Shown piece after piece: positions 44,943-53,330 of a DNA stretch of 64,000 nucleotides. The notes under the pieces were generated by a model. It had not been told where the DNA came from. It did not search any database and saw nothing but the letters and a program-made list of their open reading frames with translations. Source of the DNA: Nostoc sp. 'Lobaria pulmonaria (5183) cyanobiont' (lineage in GTDB: Bacteria; Cyanobacteriota; Cyanobacteriia; Cyanobacteriales; Nostocaceae); NCBI RefSeq assembly GCF_002949795.1, contig NZ_CP026692.1, positions 1,299,501 to 1,363,500 on the forward strand. The letters are read 5' to 3'. Position 1 is the stretch's first letter, and each line of letters starts with the position of its first letter. Made by a program: the position numbers and the translations under genes.

Positions 44943-44976
44943 GGCTTAACAAGTTGCTCAACTAACTTGTTAAGCC
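44943..44976 (+). terminator. 13-bp perfect hairpin between converging genes
   Basis: GGCTTAACAAGTT (44943-44955) pairs with AACTTGTTAAGCC (44964-44976) around 8 bases. It lies between binding protein 4 (plus) and the histidine kinase (minus), both of which end here. It probably terminates transcription in one or both directions, although no long T run follows. Confidence 0.6.
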
Positions 44977-45084
44977 TATTGTCTGGTTAAGTAAAAACCG
45001 AGGAAGGAACAAGCGATCGCGAATCTTTTTACAGATATGATTTGGGAGTGACTATTAGTCTTAACTAAAATGTTCCACTCAACG

Positions 45085-45141
45085 TATCAAGTAACGGTGA
45101 ACAGGTAGAGGCAGGTTTATTCAGCGATTAAGTTGGCGATC
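45085..45141. repeat. Direct repeat, copy 2, overlapping the histidine kinase 3' end
   Basis: Second copy of the 57-base unit at 44847-44903. It covers the last codons and stop of the histidine kinase (minus strand). The two copies bracket about 180 bases containing the hairpin at 44943-44976. Confidence 0.88.
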
Positions 45142-48100
45142 GCATCTACTAACTCGCTTGGCTCTACTGGTTTGGCAATATGCTTGTTAAATCCGGCTTT
45201 TAGTACCTGTTGGGCGTTAATTTCTCCAGCATAAGCGGTAAGTGCGATCGCTCGAATTTGCCCTCCCTGCTCTGGTGGCAATGTTCTCAACTGTCGCATG
45301 AACATACATCCATCCACATCTGGCATCCCAACATCGCTTAAAAGTATATCTGGCAAGGATTGGGCTAAAGTCGCTAGAGCTTCATTGGCTGATGTTACTG
45401 CTGTCACATTTGCCCCATATTGCTCTAGTAAGAAGGTAATAAATTCTCGCGTATCTGTATCATCATCTACTACTAAAATTTTCACACCATTCAAATTTGA
45501 GGATGGCTCTGAGTCGCTACTGTCTTGTTTAATCTCTAATTGATTTTGGATTAACGGTAGTCTTACAGTAAAAGTTGCCCCCCGATCTTCGCCCTCACTT
45601 TCTACCTGGACTGTGCCGCCATGCAGTTCGACTAAGTGACGGACGATCGCTAATCCTAACCCCAATCCACCAAATTTTCTGGTGGTGCTGCTGTTCTCTT
45701 GGCGAAAATATTCAAACACGTAAGGCAGAAAATTGGGGTCAATGCCTTTCCCTGTGTCGCTGACTTGAATGATTGCTGAGTTGGAATTTGACTTAGAACA
45801 TGATGATAGTCGAATATCAACCCGTCCGCCCTCTGGTGTAAACTTAACTGCATTTGAGAGCAGGTTCCAAACGATTTGCTGCAATCGGTTGGAGTCTCCC
45901 AAAACTTGTCCCAAATTTGGTTCCAGGCTGATGTGCATCTCAATTGATTTAGCTTCTGCCGATAACCGCACTGTCTCCATTGCTGCCGAAATCACAGATG
46001 TCAGATCGACTGGGTAGATATTCAAGCTGATTTTACCTTGTAAAATCCGGGAGATATCCAGTAAGTCTTCAATCAATTGAGCCTGTAACTTCGCATTTCG
46101 CTCAATAGTCTTTAGCGCTTGAGGAATTGTCTTTTCATCAAGCTTTTTGGTTTGGAGTAGCTTTGACCAACCTAAAATTGGGTTGAGTGGCGATCGCAAT
46201 TCATGAGAAAGTACTGCCAGAAACTCGTCTTTAATCCGGTTGGCGTTTTCTGCTGCCTTGCGGGCAGTTTGCTCTGCCTCGTATAGGCGGGCACGTTCCA
46301 TCGCTTGAGCGCACTGCTGTGCTAGTGCCAGCATAAAGGCTCGATCGTCTTGATTAAACTTTTGAATTTCAGCAAAAGCTAGAGACATTCCCCCGATAGC
46401 TCGTCCCTCGATGATCAATGGAATCGAAATCCAAGCGCCGTAGTTGTACTGGGCGTATTCCTGAGCCATATTTGAGTAACGAGCTACCCTTGTTTCGCTT
46501 GGCTCTTGCCAAATAGGTTGCTTAGTTCTTACTGCTTCTGCCAGTGGCGCGGGTGCATTAATCGAGAATCGACGCGATGAATCGACTATTTCTTGTTGAT
46601 CGCCAACAGTTCGGACAATTTCTAATTCAGTGCCGTTTTTAGTCAGTAGTGCGACAAAAACAAAGCTAGCTCCCAAAGCTGCTATACCTTGCTCTACAAT
46701 TACTTCAGCGACTTGTGTCGGAGTTAAAGATTCAGAAAGTGCAGCGGTAATGGTTTGCAGACGGGTAGTGCGAGATGCTGCGTGTAAAGCCGCCTGTTGA
46801 GATTGCTGTGCTTCTCTATAGAGTCGGGCATTATCAACAGCGATCGCCGCCCGCCCAGCCAACTCCTCAGCTAACATCAGGCTTTTGGTGTCGTAGCGAC
46901 GACCTGAAGAAGATACCAAAGTCATAACTCCCAACACCCGTCCCCGAAGGATTAGCGGTACACTCATACCAGATGTCGGATTTAATTCTTGCAATATTTT
47001 CAAGTGACTGGCGTTGTGGGTTGCCTCTTGGAGCTGTTGATCAGAAATCAAATGAATAATTTGTGATTTGCCTGTCCATATTACCTCAGCAACACCTGCT
47101 GTTTGTGCCAAGTCAGGCGGATAATTTTGTAACTGTTCTACCAATTCTTGTTTCTCTGGATTGGCATGGGCTGCTGCAACCCGACGGAGTAATTGATTGT
47201 CACTAATGATATCAACTAAGCACCAATCAGCGATTTTTGGCACTGCCAAACGTGCCAAACCTGCTAAGGTTGTCTCGTAATCCAATGATGCAGCCAAAAT
47301 CCCACTAGCCTCAGCCAGAAAACGCTGCTCCTCTTCCACCTGCTTGCGCTTAGTAATATTTCGCGAAGACGCCTGCATCTCTAAAATTTCTTGAGTTTGG
47401 CGATCGCGAATCGCTCGAATAGTTGCTTCCAACCAGATATAATGCCCCTGGTGATGACGCGCACGGTGAGTAATAGTATAAATATCTGGTAAATCGCCAT
47501 TGACTGGGTAATTTCTCGCAATCTCTACCAAATCGTCAGGGTGAACTAACTCATGGCTAGGATGACCGACTAATTCCTCTGGTTGATATCCCAGCACTGT
47601 GTAGCAAGCTGGTGAAACGTAGAGAAGAATTCCATCGACTGTATGCCGGGAAATAATATCAGTTGAATTCTCAGCCAGCAGCCGAAAACACGCCTCACTG
47701 TCGCGCAATTTGGCCTCAGCTTGCTTGCGTTCGGTAATATCGACGCACATTCCCACCCATTCGCGGATTTCGCCTGTTTCGTCGAGTATCGGCACACCGC
47801 GTATATTCATATAACGGTATTCCCCGTCATGCCGCAGAACTCGATACTCAGCAACTGCAACGCTGCGTGTAGGAAATGCCTGTTTCCAAATTTCCGCTAT
47901 CGAAGCACGATCTTCTGGGTGCAGTGCCCCAACCCAACCCCATCCTTTATATTGTTCGGGATTTTGCCCTGTGAACGCCTGCCAAGTTGGAATATCATCA
48001 ACAACGTTGCCCCAAGGTGCTGCCCTCCAGACAATTGATGCGCTTGCCTCTGCCAGTGAACGGTAACGTGCTTCACTATCGCGCAGTGCAGTTTGCTGTT

Positions 48101-48155
48101 CGCTCAAATATTGCTGCAATTCAATAACCTCTTGAGCTTTCAGGTTCTCACTCAT
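45117..48155 (-). CDS. Hybrid sensor histidine kinase, PAS-PAS-GAF-GAF-HisKA-HATPase-REC
   Basis: A 1012-residue signal protein with no membrane helices. PAS domains lie at about 27-145 and 153-270 (each ending in an ITERK/ITKRK-type PAC edge), then GAF domains at about 285-445 and 465-625. HisKA contains the phosphorylatable His651 (VLSHELRSPLNPI). The ATPase has N770 region NLLSNAVKFTPEGG, DTGKGI and GGLGLGLAI boxes. A C-terminal receiver at about 892-1010 has VVDDD, phospho-acceptor Asp941 (LLSDVGMPD) and Lys near the end (IAKPVEP). The GAF domains lack an obvious chromophore Cys motif, so it is not clearly a phytochrome. One base separates it from the XRE gene upstream, so they form an operon. 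Signal unknown. Confidence 0.92.
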   Translation of the reverse strand: MSENLKAQEVIELQQYLSEQQTALRDSEARYRSLAEASASIVWRAAPWGNVVDDIPTWQAFTGQNPEQYKGWGWVGALHPEDRASIAEIWKQAFPTRSVAVAEYRVLRHDGEYRYMNIRGVPILDETGEIREWVGMCVDITERKQAEAKLRDSEACFRLLAENSTDIISRHTVDGILLYVSPACYTVLGYQPEELVGHPSHELVHPDDLVEIARNYPVNGDLPDIYTITHRARHHQGHYIWLEATIRAIRDRQTQEILEMQASSRNITKRKQVEEEQRFLAEASGILAASLDYETTLAGLARLAVPKIADWCLVDIISDNQLLRRVAAAHANPEKQELVEQLQNYPPDLAQTAGVAEVIWTGKSQIIHLISDQQLQEATHNASHLKILQELNPTSGMSVPLILRGRVLGVMTLVSSSGRRYDTKSLMLAEELAGRAAIAVDNARLYREAQQSQQAALHAASRTTRLQTITAALSESLTPTQVAEVIVEQGIAALGASFVFVALLTKNGTELEIVRTVGDQQEIVDSSRRFSINAPAPLAEAVRTKQPIWQEPSETRVARYSNMAQEYAQYNYGAWISIPLIIEGRAIGGMSLAFAEIQKFNQDDRAFMLALAQQCAQAMERARLYEAEQTARKAAENANRIKDEFLAVLSHELRSPLNPILGWSKLLQTKKLDEKTIPQALKTIERNAKLQAQLIEDLLDISRILQGKISLNIYPVDLTSVISAAMETVRLSAEAKSIEMHISLEPNLGQVLGDSNRLQQIVWNLLSNAVKFTPEGGRVDIRLSSCSKSNSNSAIIQVSDTGKGIDPNFLPYVFEYFRQENSSTTRKFGGLGLGLAIVRHLVELHGGTVQVESEGEDRGATFTVRLPLIQNQLEIKQDSSDSEPSSNLNGVKILVVDDDTDTREFITFLLEQYGANVTAVTSANEALATLAQSLPDILLSDVGMPDVDGCMFMRQLRTLPPEQGGQIRAIALTAYAGEINAQQVLKAGFNKHIAKPVEPSELVDAIANLIAE

Positions 48156-48156
48156 T

Positions 48157-48384
48157 TTAAAAGTATTTGGCTAAAAGCGACTCACCGGGTTCTCTCATCT
48201 GCTGTAATAGTTCTTTAATTTGTTTCATCGCCAGTAGTGAAGGTTGTGTATGTCCGTTTTTCCATCGGTTTATAGTGTGGAATGAAACCCTTAACACGGT
48301 TGCCAGTTTTACCTGTGTAAATTTGAGGCACTGCCAAGTCTCACGAACCAATTGTGCAATCCTTGGCTGTTCGATCGCTGGCAT
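48157..48384 (-). CDS. Small XRE-type helix-turn-helix regulator
   Basis: A 75-residue protein that is almost entirely one HTH: VRETWQCLKFTQVKLATVLR, then VSFHTINRWKNGHTQPS (recognition helix) and LLAMKQIKELLQQM. It ends one base before the histidine kinase starts, so the two are cotranscribed. A perfect 16-base palindrome lies 33-48 bases upstream of its start and is a likely binding site. Small HTH proteins of this type are often found before hybrid kinases in cyanobacteria. Its targets beyond its own operon are unknown. Confidence 0.85.
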   Translation of the reverse strand: MPAIEQPRIAQLVRETWQCLKFTQVKLATVLRVSFHTINRWKNGHTQPSLLAMKQIKELLQQMREPGESLLAKYF

Positions 48385-48416
48385 AAGCTAAATATATTTT
48401 TATTTTTCTAATGCAA

Positions 48417-48432
48417 TATAGCAGATGCTATA
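48417..48432. promoter_or_regulatory. Candidate operator of the XRE-kinase operon
   Basis: TATAGCAGATGCTATA has 7-bp perfect arms around GA. It is 33-48 bases upstream of the XRE start, in promoter position, and is the only strong dyad in the 273-base gap between the divergent genes. Confidence 0.5.
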
Positions 48433-48657
48433 ACTCTAACTGCACCTATCTAGGGTTATAGAGCTTGTCAATAAGAGGCAGGGGAGCAAGATAATATAGG
48501 GGAAAGAAGACTTTACAAGGGGCAAGGCTTGTACCGAAAATCATTTTTCTCCTCTGCCCATCCGCTTTATTGTAAGTTGGTGATTATGTACTACATCAAC
48601 GATCGTGCAAGCTATTTAAGCTAGTAATAGAATTGTTTCAATTCAGGGGATAAGAAT

Positions 48658-48942
48658 ATGAAGGTTTGGCTTGCCTGCTTTTTGGTGCTGTTTGCCTTAG
48701 CGGAACTGTTTGACTGGTTGCAAGAATTTAATCTGCCATTACCTATCTATATTTTGGGTGGCGCTTTTTTAGCTGTTGCCTCTAACTATGATAAAATTTT
48801 TGGCTCCTATTTTGCTGATTCAAGCATGGAAGCATCGCTTGAACAACCCCAGTTAGATTCACTAACTCCATCTACTAATCCGATTTCTTTCCCAATTACC
48901 AGTCCTGTTGAAGATGTTCAAACATCTCAAACAGATGATTAG
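48658..48942 (+). CDS. Small membrane protein of unknown function
   Basis: A 94-residue protein with AGGGGATA just before the ATG. Residues 1-17 (KVWLACFLVLFALAELF) and about 27-43 (LPIYILGGAFLAVASNY) are hydrophobic and could be two membrane helices joined by a WLQEFN turn. The C-terminal half is Ser/Thr/Pro-rich, acidic and probably disordered. Codon use is normal for the window. It is divergent from the XRE-kinase operon. I do not recognise a named family. Confidence 0.72.
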   Translation: MKVWLACFLVLFALAELFDWLQEFNLPLPIYILGGAFLAVASNYDKIFGSYFADSSMEASLEQPQLDSLTPSTNPISFPITSPVEDVQTSQTDD

Positions 48943-49227
48943 CACTTGTCTGATTCTATAGTTGACACTGGGCGTAAGCTTGCTTTAAAAGTAACAATAC
49001 GTCAACCCCTTCGGGGAAGTCAAAAGTCAAAAGTCAAAAGTCAAACATTTTGAATCCCATAAATAAATTTAGGGGCTTGTACCTTTTTCTTTCTGGTCAA
49101 AGTCTCTAACTAGCAAGTAAATTACTACATTAATAAAAGCTGAGGTTAACTAGCTTTTAACCTAGATTCCGAAAATTGACTTCTGCGCCTACAACATCTA
49201 CCCAATTCAGGCTACCGCCTCAACGCC
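48943..49227. other. Short gap with tandem AAGTCAAA repeat
   Basis: About 285 bases. GTCAAAAGTCAAAAGTCAAA at 49019-49046 is a short tandem repeat like that at 39070. No gene seen. The kinase gene start at its right edge lacks a good RBS. Confidence 0.55.
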
Positions 49228-51426
49228 GTGATTAGTGGACTATTAGAAAAACTCCGCGTACCTTTTGTCAAAGTTCAAGATTCCCGTGAAACTTCTAAGA
49301 GCAAAAGCTGGATGCAAATTATTTTTGTTACCAGTATAGGAGTCACCGCCTTTATCTGGGGAGTTCGGGAACTCAAATGGTTACAGCCTTGGGAGTTAAG
49401 AGTTTATGACCAGATGTTGCGATCGCGTCCCGCACAAGCACCCGATCGGCGGATTTTGCTAGTAAAAATTACTGATGAGGATCTCAAACGAGAGAAATGG
49501 CCCATATCAGATCGGACAATCAATCAGCTATTAAAGAAAATAGAGTCTTATCAACCGCGAATTGTTGGTTTATATCTTTTCCGACCAGAAGACAATAATT
49601 TGGCGGCTAATCTCCAAAATCAAGATAATATTGTCACTACCTGTTTGTTCAGCAGCTTGGGTAGAGATGAAATTCCCCCACCGCCAAATGTCCCTATAGA
49701 TAATGTTGGGTTTAGCGATGTGGTTGCTGACAATGAAAACGACCAAATTCTCCGCCGTACTTTATTATTTGCTAACTCTACAGACAATAAATGTACAACA
49801 TCATTTGCATTTGGTGCATTAATTGCAATTGATTATCTGCAAAAACAAGGTATTAAATATGATTTCACTAAAAAAGGAGATTTTCTGTTAGGCAAAACCC
49901 TGTTTTTGCGTTTACAACCTAATTCCGGTGGCTACCAACATCTGGATGCACAGGGCTATCAAATATTATTAAATTACCGTCATCCCAACAGCCTCGCTGA
50001 CCAAGTAACCCTTACAGATGTACTTAGCGGCCAAGTCAACCCCAGTTTATTCAAAGACCGTCTGGTAATTATTGGCACTACGGCAGCTAATATCCCTCCA
50101 GGTGGCTTTTATACGCCCTACAGCGCTTTACCAGATCAACCAGCTAGAATGCCTGCTCTATTTATTCATGCACAGATAGCAAGTCAACTCATCAGTACAG
50201 TGTTGGATGGGCGACCTTTGATTTGGTATTGGCCCGACTGGGCGGAACTTATTTGGGTATGGGGCTGGTCCCTATTAGGTGGTGTTTTAGCATGGCGGTG
50301 GCAAAATCCGCTGCTTTTGCTAGTGGTGGGAACGATAACTCTATTTGGCTTAGTAGTAATCTGCGTTGCTTTGTTTTTGCAAGCTGGATGGGTGCCGTTA
50401 ATTCCTCCTGCTCTTGCTTTGGTGACTAGTAGTATCTGTGTGATTGCTTATACTAGCTACCAAAATCAACGGCAAACTCAGGTGATTGTTCTACAAGTGG
50501 AAAAACAACAAGAAGCGATCGCTCAATTAAATGTACTCTTAGAAGATAAAACAGCACTTCCCGACTCGTCTATTGACTTTCTTCCCCCAATTGATTCACC
50601 AAAAATAAAATCAGGTGATTTGCTTTTGAGTGGACGCTACAAAATCTCTCAAACTCTCGGTGCAGGTGGATTTGGTCGGACTTATTTAGCACAGGACACT
50701 CAACGACCGGGTAATCCGATTTGTGTAGTTAAAAAGTTAATGCCAGCCCGTCAAGATACACGATTTTTGCAAGTTGCTCGTAGGTTGTTTCAAAATGAAG
50801 CTGAAATTTTAGAAACTTTGGGTAAACATCATCAGATTCCCGAACTACTTGCTTATTTTGAAGATAATCAGGAATTCTATTTAATTCAACAATATATTGA
50901 GGGGCATACCCTAAGCGAAGAATTACCACCTGTACAGAATGTGCAGAACCAATCATTTGTGATGGAGATGCTCAAACAAGTTTTAGAAGTTCTAGAATTT
51001 GTTCACCAGCATCGAGTGATTCATCGCGATCTCAAACCGACTAATATTATTAGATGCGCTCAAGATAATCGGCTGGTATTGATTGACTTTGGTGCTGTCA
51101 AATTGATGCAACCGCCGAGTAGTGAGCAAACAGAATTAGCCACAGTAGCCATCGGGACGCGGGGTTATGCACCTCCAGAACAATTTGCCGGTCATCCGCG
51201 TTTATGCAGTGACATTTATGCTTTAGGAATGATTGGCATTCAAGCCATAACTGGGATACCACCGCAAGAACTCCACCCAGATCCAGAAACAGGGAATGTG
51301 ATGTGGCGACAAACAGCGCCAGTCAGCGAAGAATTAGCGGCGATTTTAGATAAAATGGTTTGCTATCATTTTAGCGATCGCTATCAATCAGCCGCCGCAG
51401 TTTTACAAGATTTGAAACGGATGTAG
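49228..51426 (+). CDS. CHASE2-domain serine/threonine protein kinase
   Basis: A 732-residue receptor-like kinase. A first membrane helix (about 29-47) is followed by an extracytoplasmic CHASE2 sensor (about 50-330; starts LQPWELRVYDQMLRSRP) and two or three helices at about 335-410. A coiled linker leads to the kinase from about 469. Kinase landmarks: glycine loop LGAGGFGRTYLA, VVKKL (Lys502/503), catalytic HRDLKPTN (599-606), DFG at 620-622, and TRGYAPPEQFAG. All catalytic residues are present, so it should be active. The GTG start at 49228 has no clear RBS and a later start is possible. Ligand unknown. Confidence 0.92.
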   Translation: MISGLLEKLRVPFVKVQDSRETSKSKSWMQIIFVTSIGVTAFIWGVRELKWLQPWELRVYDQMLRSRPAQAPDRRILLVKITDEDLKREKWPISDRTINQLLKKIESYQPRIVGLYLFRPEDNNLAANLQNQDNIVTTCLFSSLGRDEIPPPPNVPIDNVGFSDVVADNENDQILRRTLLFANSTDNKCTTSFAFGALIAIDYLQKQGIKYDFTKKGDFLLGKTLFLRLQPNSGGYQHLDAQGYQILLNYRHPNSLADQVTLTDVLSGQVNPSLFKDRLVIIGTTAANIPPGGFYTPYSALPDQPARMPALFIHAQIASQLISTVLDGRPLIWYWPDWAELIWVWGWSLLGGVLAWRWQNPLLLLVVGTITLFGLVVICVALFLQAGWVPLIPPALALVTSSICVIAYTSYQNQRQTQVIVLQVEKQQEAIAQLNVLLEDKTALPDSSIDFLPPIDSPKIKSGDLLLSGRYKISQTLGAGGFGRTYLAQDTQRPGNPICVVKKLMPARQDTRFLQVARRLFQNEAEILETLGKHHQIPELLAYFEDNQEFYLIQQYIEGHTLSEELPPVQNVQNQSFVMEMLKQVLEVLEFVHQHRVIHRDLKPTNIIRCAQDNRLVLIDFGAVKLMQPPSSEQTELATVAIGTRGYAPPEQFAGHPRLCSDIYALGMIGIQAITGIPPQELHPDPETGNVMWRQTAPVSEELAAILDKMVCYHFSDRYQSAAAVLQDLKRM

Positions 51427-51592
51427 CCCTCGCAATTAGAAATCGTGGCTACACATACTTTCGTCAGCCGATACAAAATAATTAATGGCAAAATGTTGGA
51501 TTTCGTTTCTCAAACACGCATAGCGCAGGTATCGGATTAGCATTTCATCCCGATAGCAAATACCTGATTAACTGCGTTTCTTGATTTTCAGC

Positions 51593-51624
51593 AAAAAAAA
51601 ATCGCCCCCTGAATTCAAGAGGCG
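51593..51624 (-). terminator. Rho-independent terminator of the sigma factor gene
   Basis: On the minus strand CGCCTCTT pairs (two G-T wobbles) with AGGGGGCG around GAATTC (51603-51624), followed by A and then nine T (51601-51593). It is 46 bases past the sigma factor stop. Confidence 0.85.
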
Positions 51625-51669
51625 GATCACCAAAGTGATGTAGAGACGCGGAATTTTGCGTCTCTAGTT

Positions 51670-52653
51670 TTAGCTAGCAATGTATTCTTTGACATTGGCA
51701 CGACGGCGACGCAGATGAGCCAAAGCTTGATGCTCTAACTGACGGACGCGTTCGCGGCTAAGATTTAATCTCTCACCGACTTTCGCCAATGACATTTCAT
51801 TACCATCTTCTAAACCAAAGCGTAAAGCTACAACTTCTCGCTGTTGTGGGGTTAGTTCTGCTAGCAGGTTGTTCAGGTCTTGGCGTAAAAATTCCTGGTT
51901 GGTGTAATACTCTGGCGATGGCCCATCATCTTCGAGCATTTCTTGCAACTCAGTATCCTGGTTCTCACCAACTCGCACATCCAAAGACACTGGTTGACGA
52001 GCCATATTCAGATACTCGCGAATCTGAGTCGGTTCTAATTCTAGTTCTTTGGCAATTTCAGCTGGAGTCGGCGATCGCCCCAAGGTTTGAGCTAACTCGC
52101 GCTGCACTTTTTTAATTTTGTTCAGTTTCTCGGTAATATGAATCGGTAAGCGAATAGTCCGACCTTGTTGAGCGATCGCACGAGTAATTGCTTGGCGAAT
52201 CCACCAGTAAGCGTAAGTCGAGAACTTATAACCCCTCATTGGGTCAAATTTCTCCACACCCCGCTCTAATCCTAGTGTTCCTTCCTGGATTAAATCCAGA
52301 AACTCCATATTCCGCTTTTGGTATTTTTTGGCAATAGCGACAACCAAGCGCAAATTCGCTTCGATCATTTTTTGCTTTGCCCGCTTACCTTGCGCCACCG
52401 TTTGTTGCACATCGGTTTCCGATTGTTGAACGTGATCGGCCCACTCTGACATCTCCGGTTCCCGTTGCAACTTCTTCGCCAAAGCTTCCTTGGCGTCGAT
52501 GAGCTTCATCATTTGTTGCACTTGCTTCCCAAAGACAATTTCTTGTTCGCGGGTTAGCAGTGGTACACGACCAATTTCTCGCAGATAGGTTCGCACCATA
52601 TCAGCCGTGAATTTGGTGTTGAGGTTTTCCGTTTGGGTATTGACAGTAGGCAT
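51670..52653 (-). CDS. Group 2 RNA polymerase sigma factor (RpoD/SigA family)
   Basis: A 327-residue sigma factor. Region 1.2 is VRTYLREIGRVPLLTREQE. Regions 2.1-2.4 contain LRLVVAIAKKYQKRNMEFLD, LIQEGTLGLERGVEKFDP and YKFSTYAYWWIRQAITRAIA. Region 3 has LPIHITEKLNKIKK and region 4.2 LNLSRERVRQLEHQALAHLR. It lacks the long region 1.1 of the housekeeping SigA, so it is group 2 (SigB-E type). I cannot say which. AGAGGA lies about ten bases before the ATG. Group 2 factors retune transcription under nutrient or stress conditions. Confidence 0.95.
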   Translation of the reverse strand: MPTVNTQTENLNTKFTADMVRTYLREIGRVPLLTREQEIVFGKQVQQMMKLIDAKEALAKKLQREPEMSEWADHVQQSETDVQQTVAQGKRAKQKMIEANLRLVVAIAKKYQKRNMEFLDLIQEGTLGLERGVEKFDPMRGYKFSTYAYWWIRQAITRAIAQQGRTIRLPIHITEKLNKIKKVQRELAQTLGRSPTPAEIAKELELEPTQIREYLNMARQPVSLDVRVGENQDTELQEMLEDDGPSPEYYTNQEFLRQDLNNLLAELTPQQREVVALRFGLEDGNEMSLAKVGERLNLSRERVRQLEHQALAHLRRRRANVKEYIAS

Positions 52654-53330
52654 TGGTGCGATGTCCTCTACTTCCTAAAGATAATGTATGTTTTATTACT
52701 AAAATGGATGGGAAAAGTAGTACATCTATCTCGAAATATTGGGAGCGACCAAAAACAATTAATTAATTGATACAGCCGTTGTTAAGACGGTAAGCCCCCA
52801 ATGATAGGTTCCCCTACCTTCCCTAAATTTTCAATCTTTTATAAGCACGCTGGTTATTTGTGAGAATCCTTCTCTTAGACAGTTACTGACACCGATTGGC
52901 AAAACCGAAGTCGGTATGAGTTCTCCTTAACTTATGATACGATAAATCAGGCAAATAGTAAACTATTTTAAGATAAAACCTATCATTATAATTTAAAAGC
53001 AGCCGTTATATAAAAAAATTTTAAAGACCCTTAAAATTACTGACTACATCTATAGTGACGCCAAAAACCCCTCTTCTGTTGCCAAAACTAGCGGGATAAC
53101 CGAACTTAATTTGCTGTGATAATGGAGGGATGTCACGAATTAGTCATTTGTCATTTGTCATTTGTCATTGGTCATTTGTCGCTTGTACCGAGCATCTCGA
53201 CTTCGCTCAATGGAGCCGGAGCCGAGGTAAGTCGTTGGCGCAGCCTCTCCAAGAGTTGTATTGGTCATTTGCAAACGACATAGACGCATCAGCGGCTGAC
53301 CGCAGGGTAGGACAACTGACAAATGACAAT
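52654..53330. other. Sigma factor promoter region and short tandem repeats
   Basis: About 680 bases with no credible gene. GTCATTT heptamers repeat at 53142-53180, and TTGGCGCAGCCTCTCCAAGA at about 53236-53255 is a short palindromic repeat. A frame at 53130-53357 runs through these repeats and is not called. The stretch above 52654 is the upstream region of the sigma gene. Confidence 0.55.

Noticed and set aside
51480..51580. WD40-like phrase GIGLAFHPDSKYLINC after the CHASE2 kinase
   Set aside because: Only about 20 residues are readable before a stop; too short to call a gene fragment.
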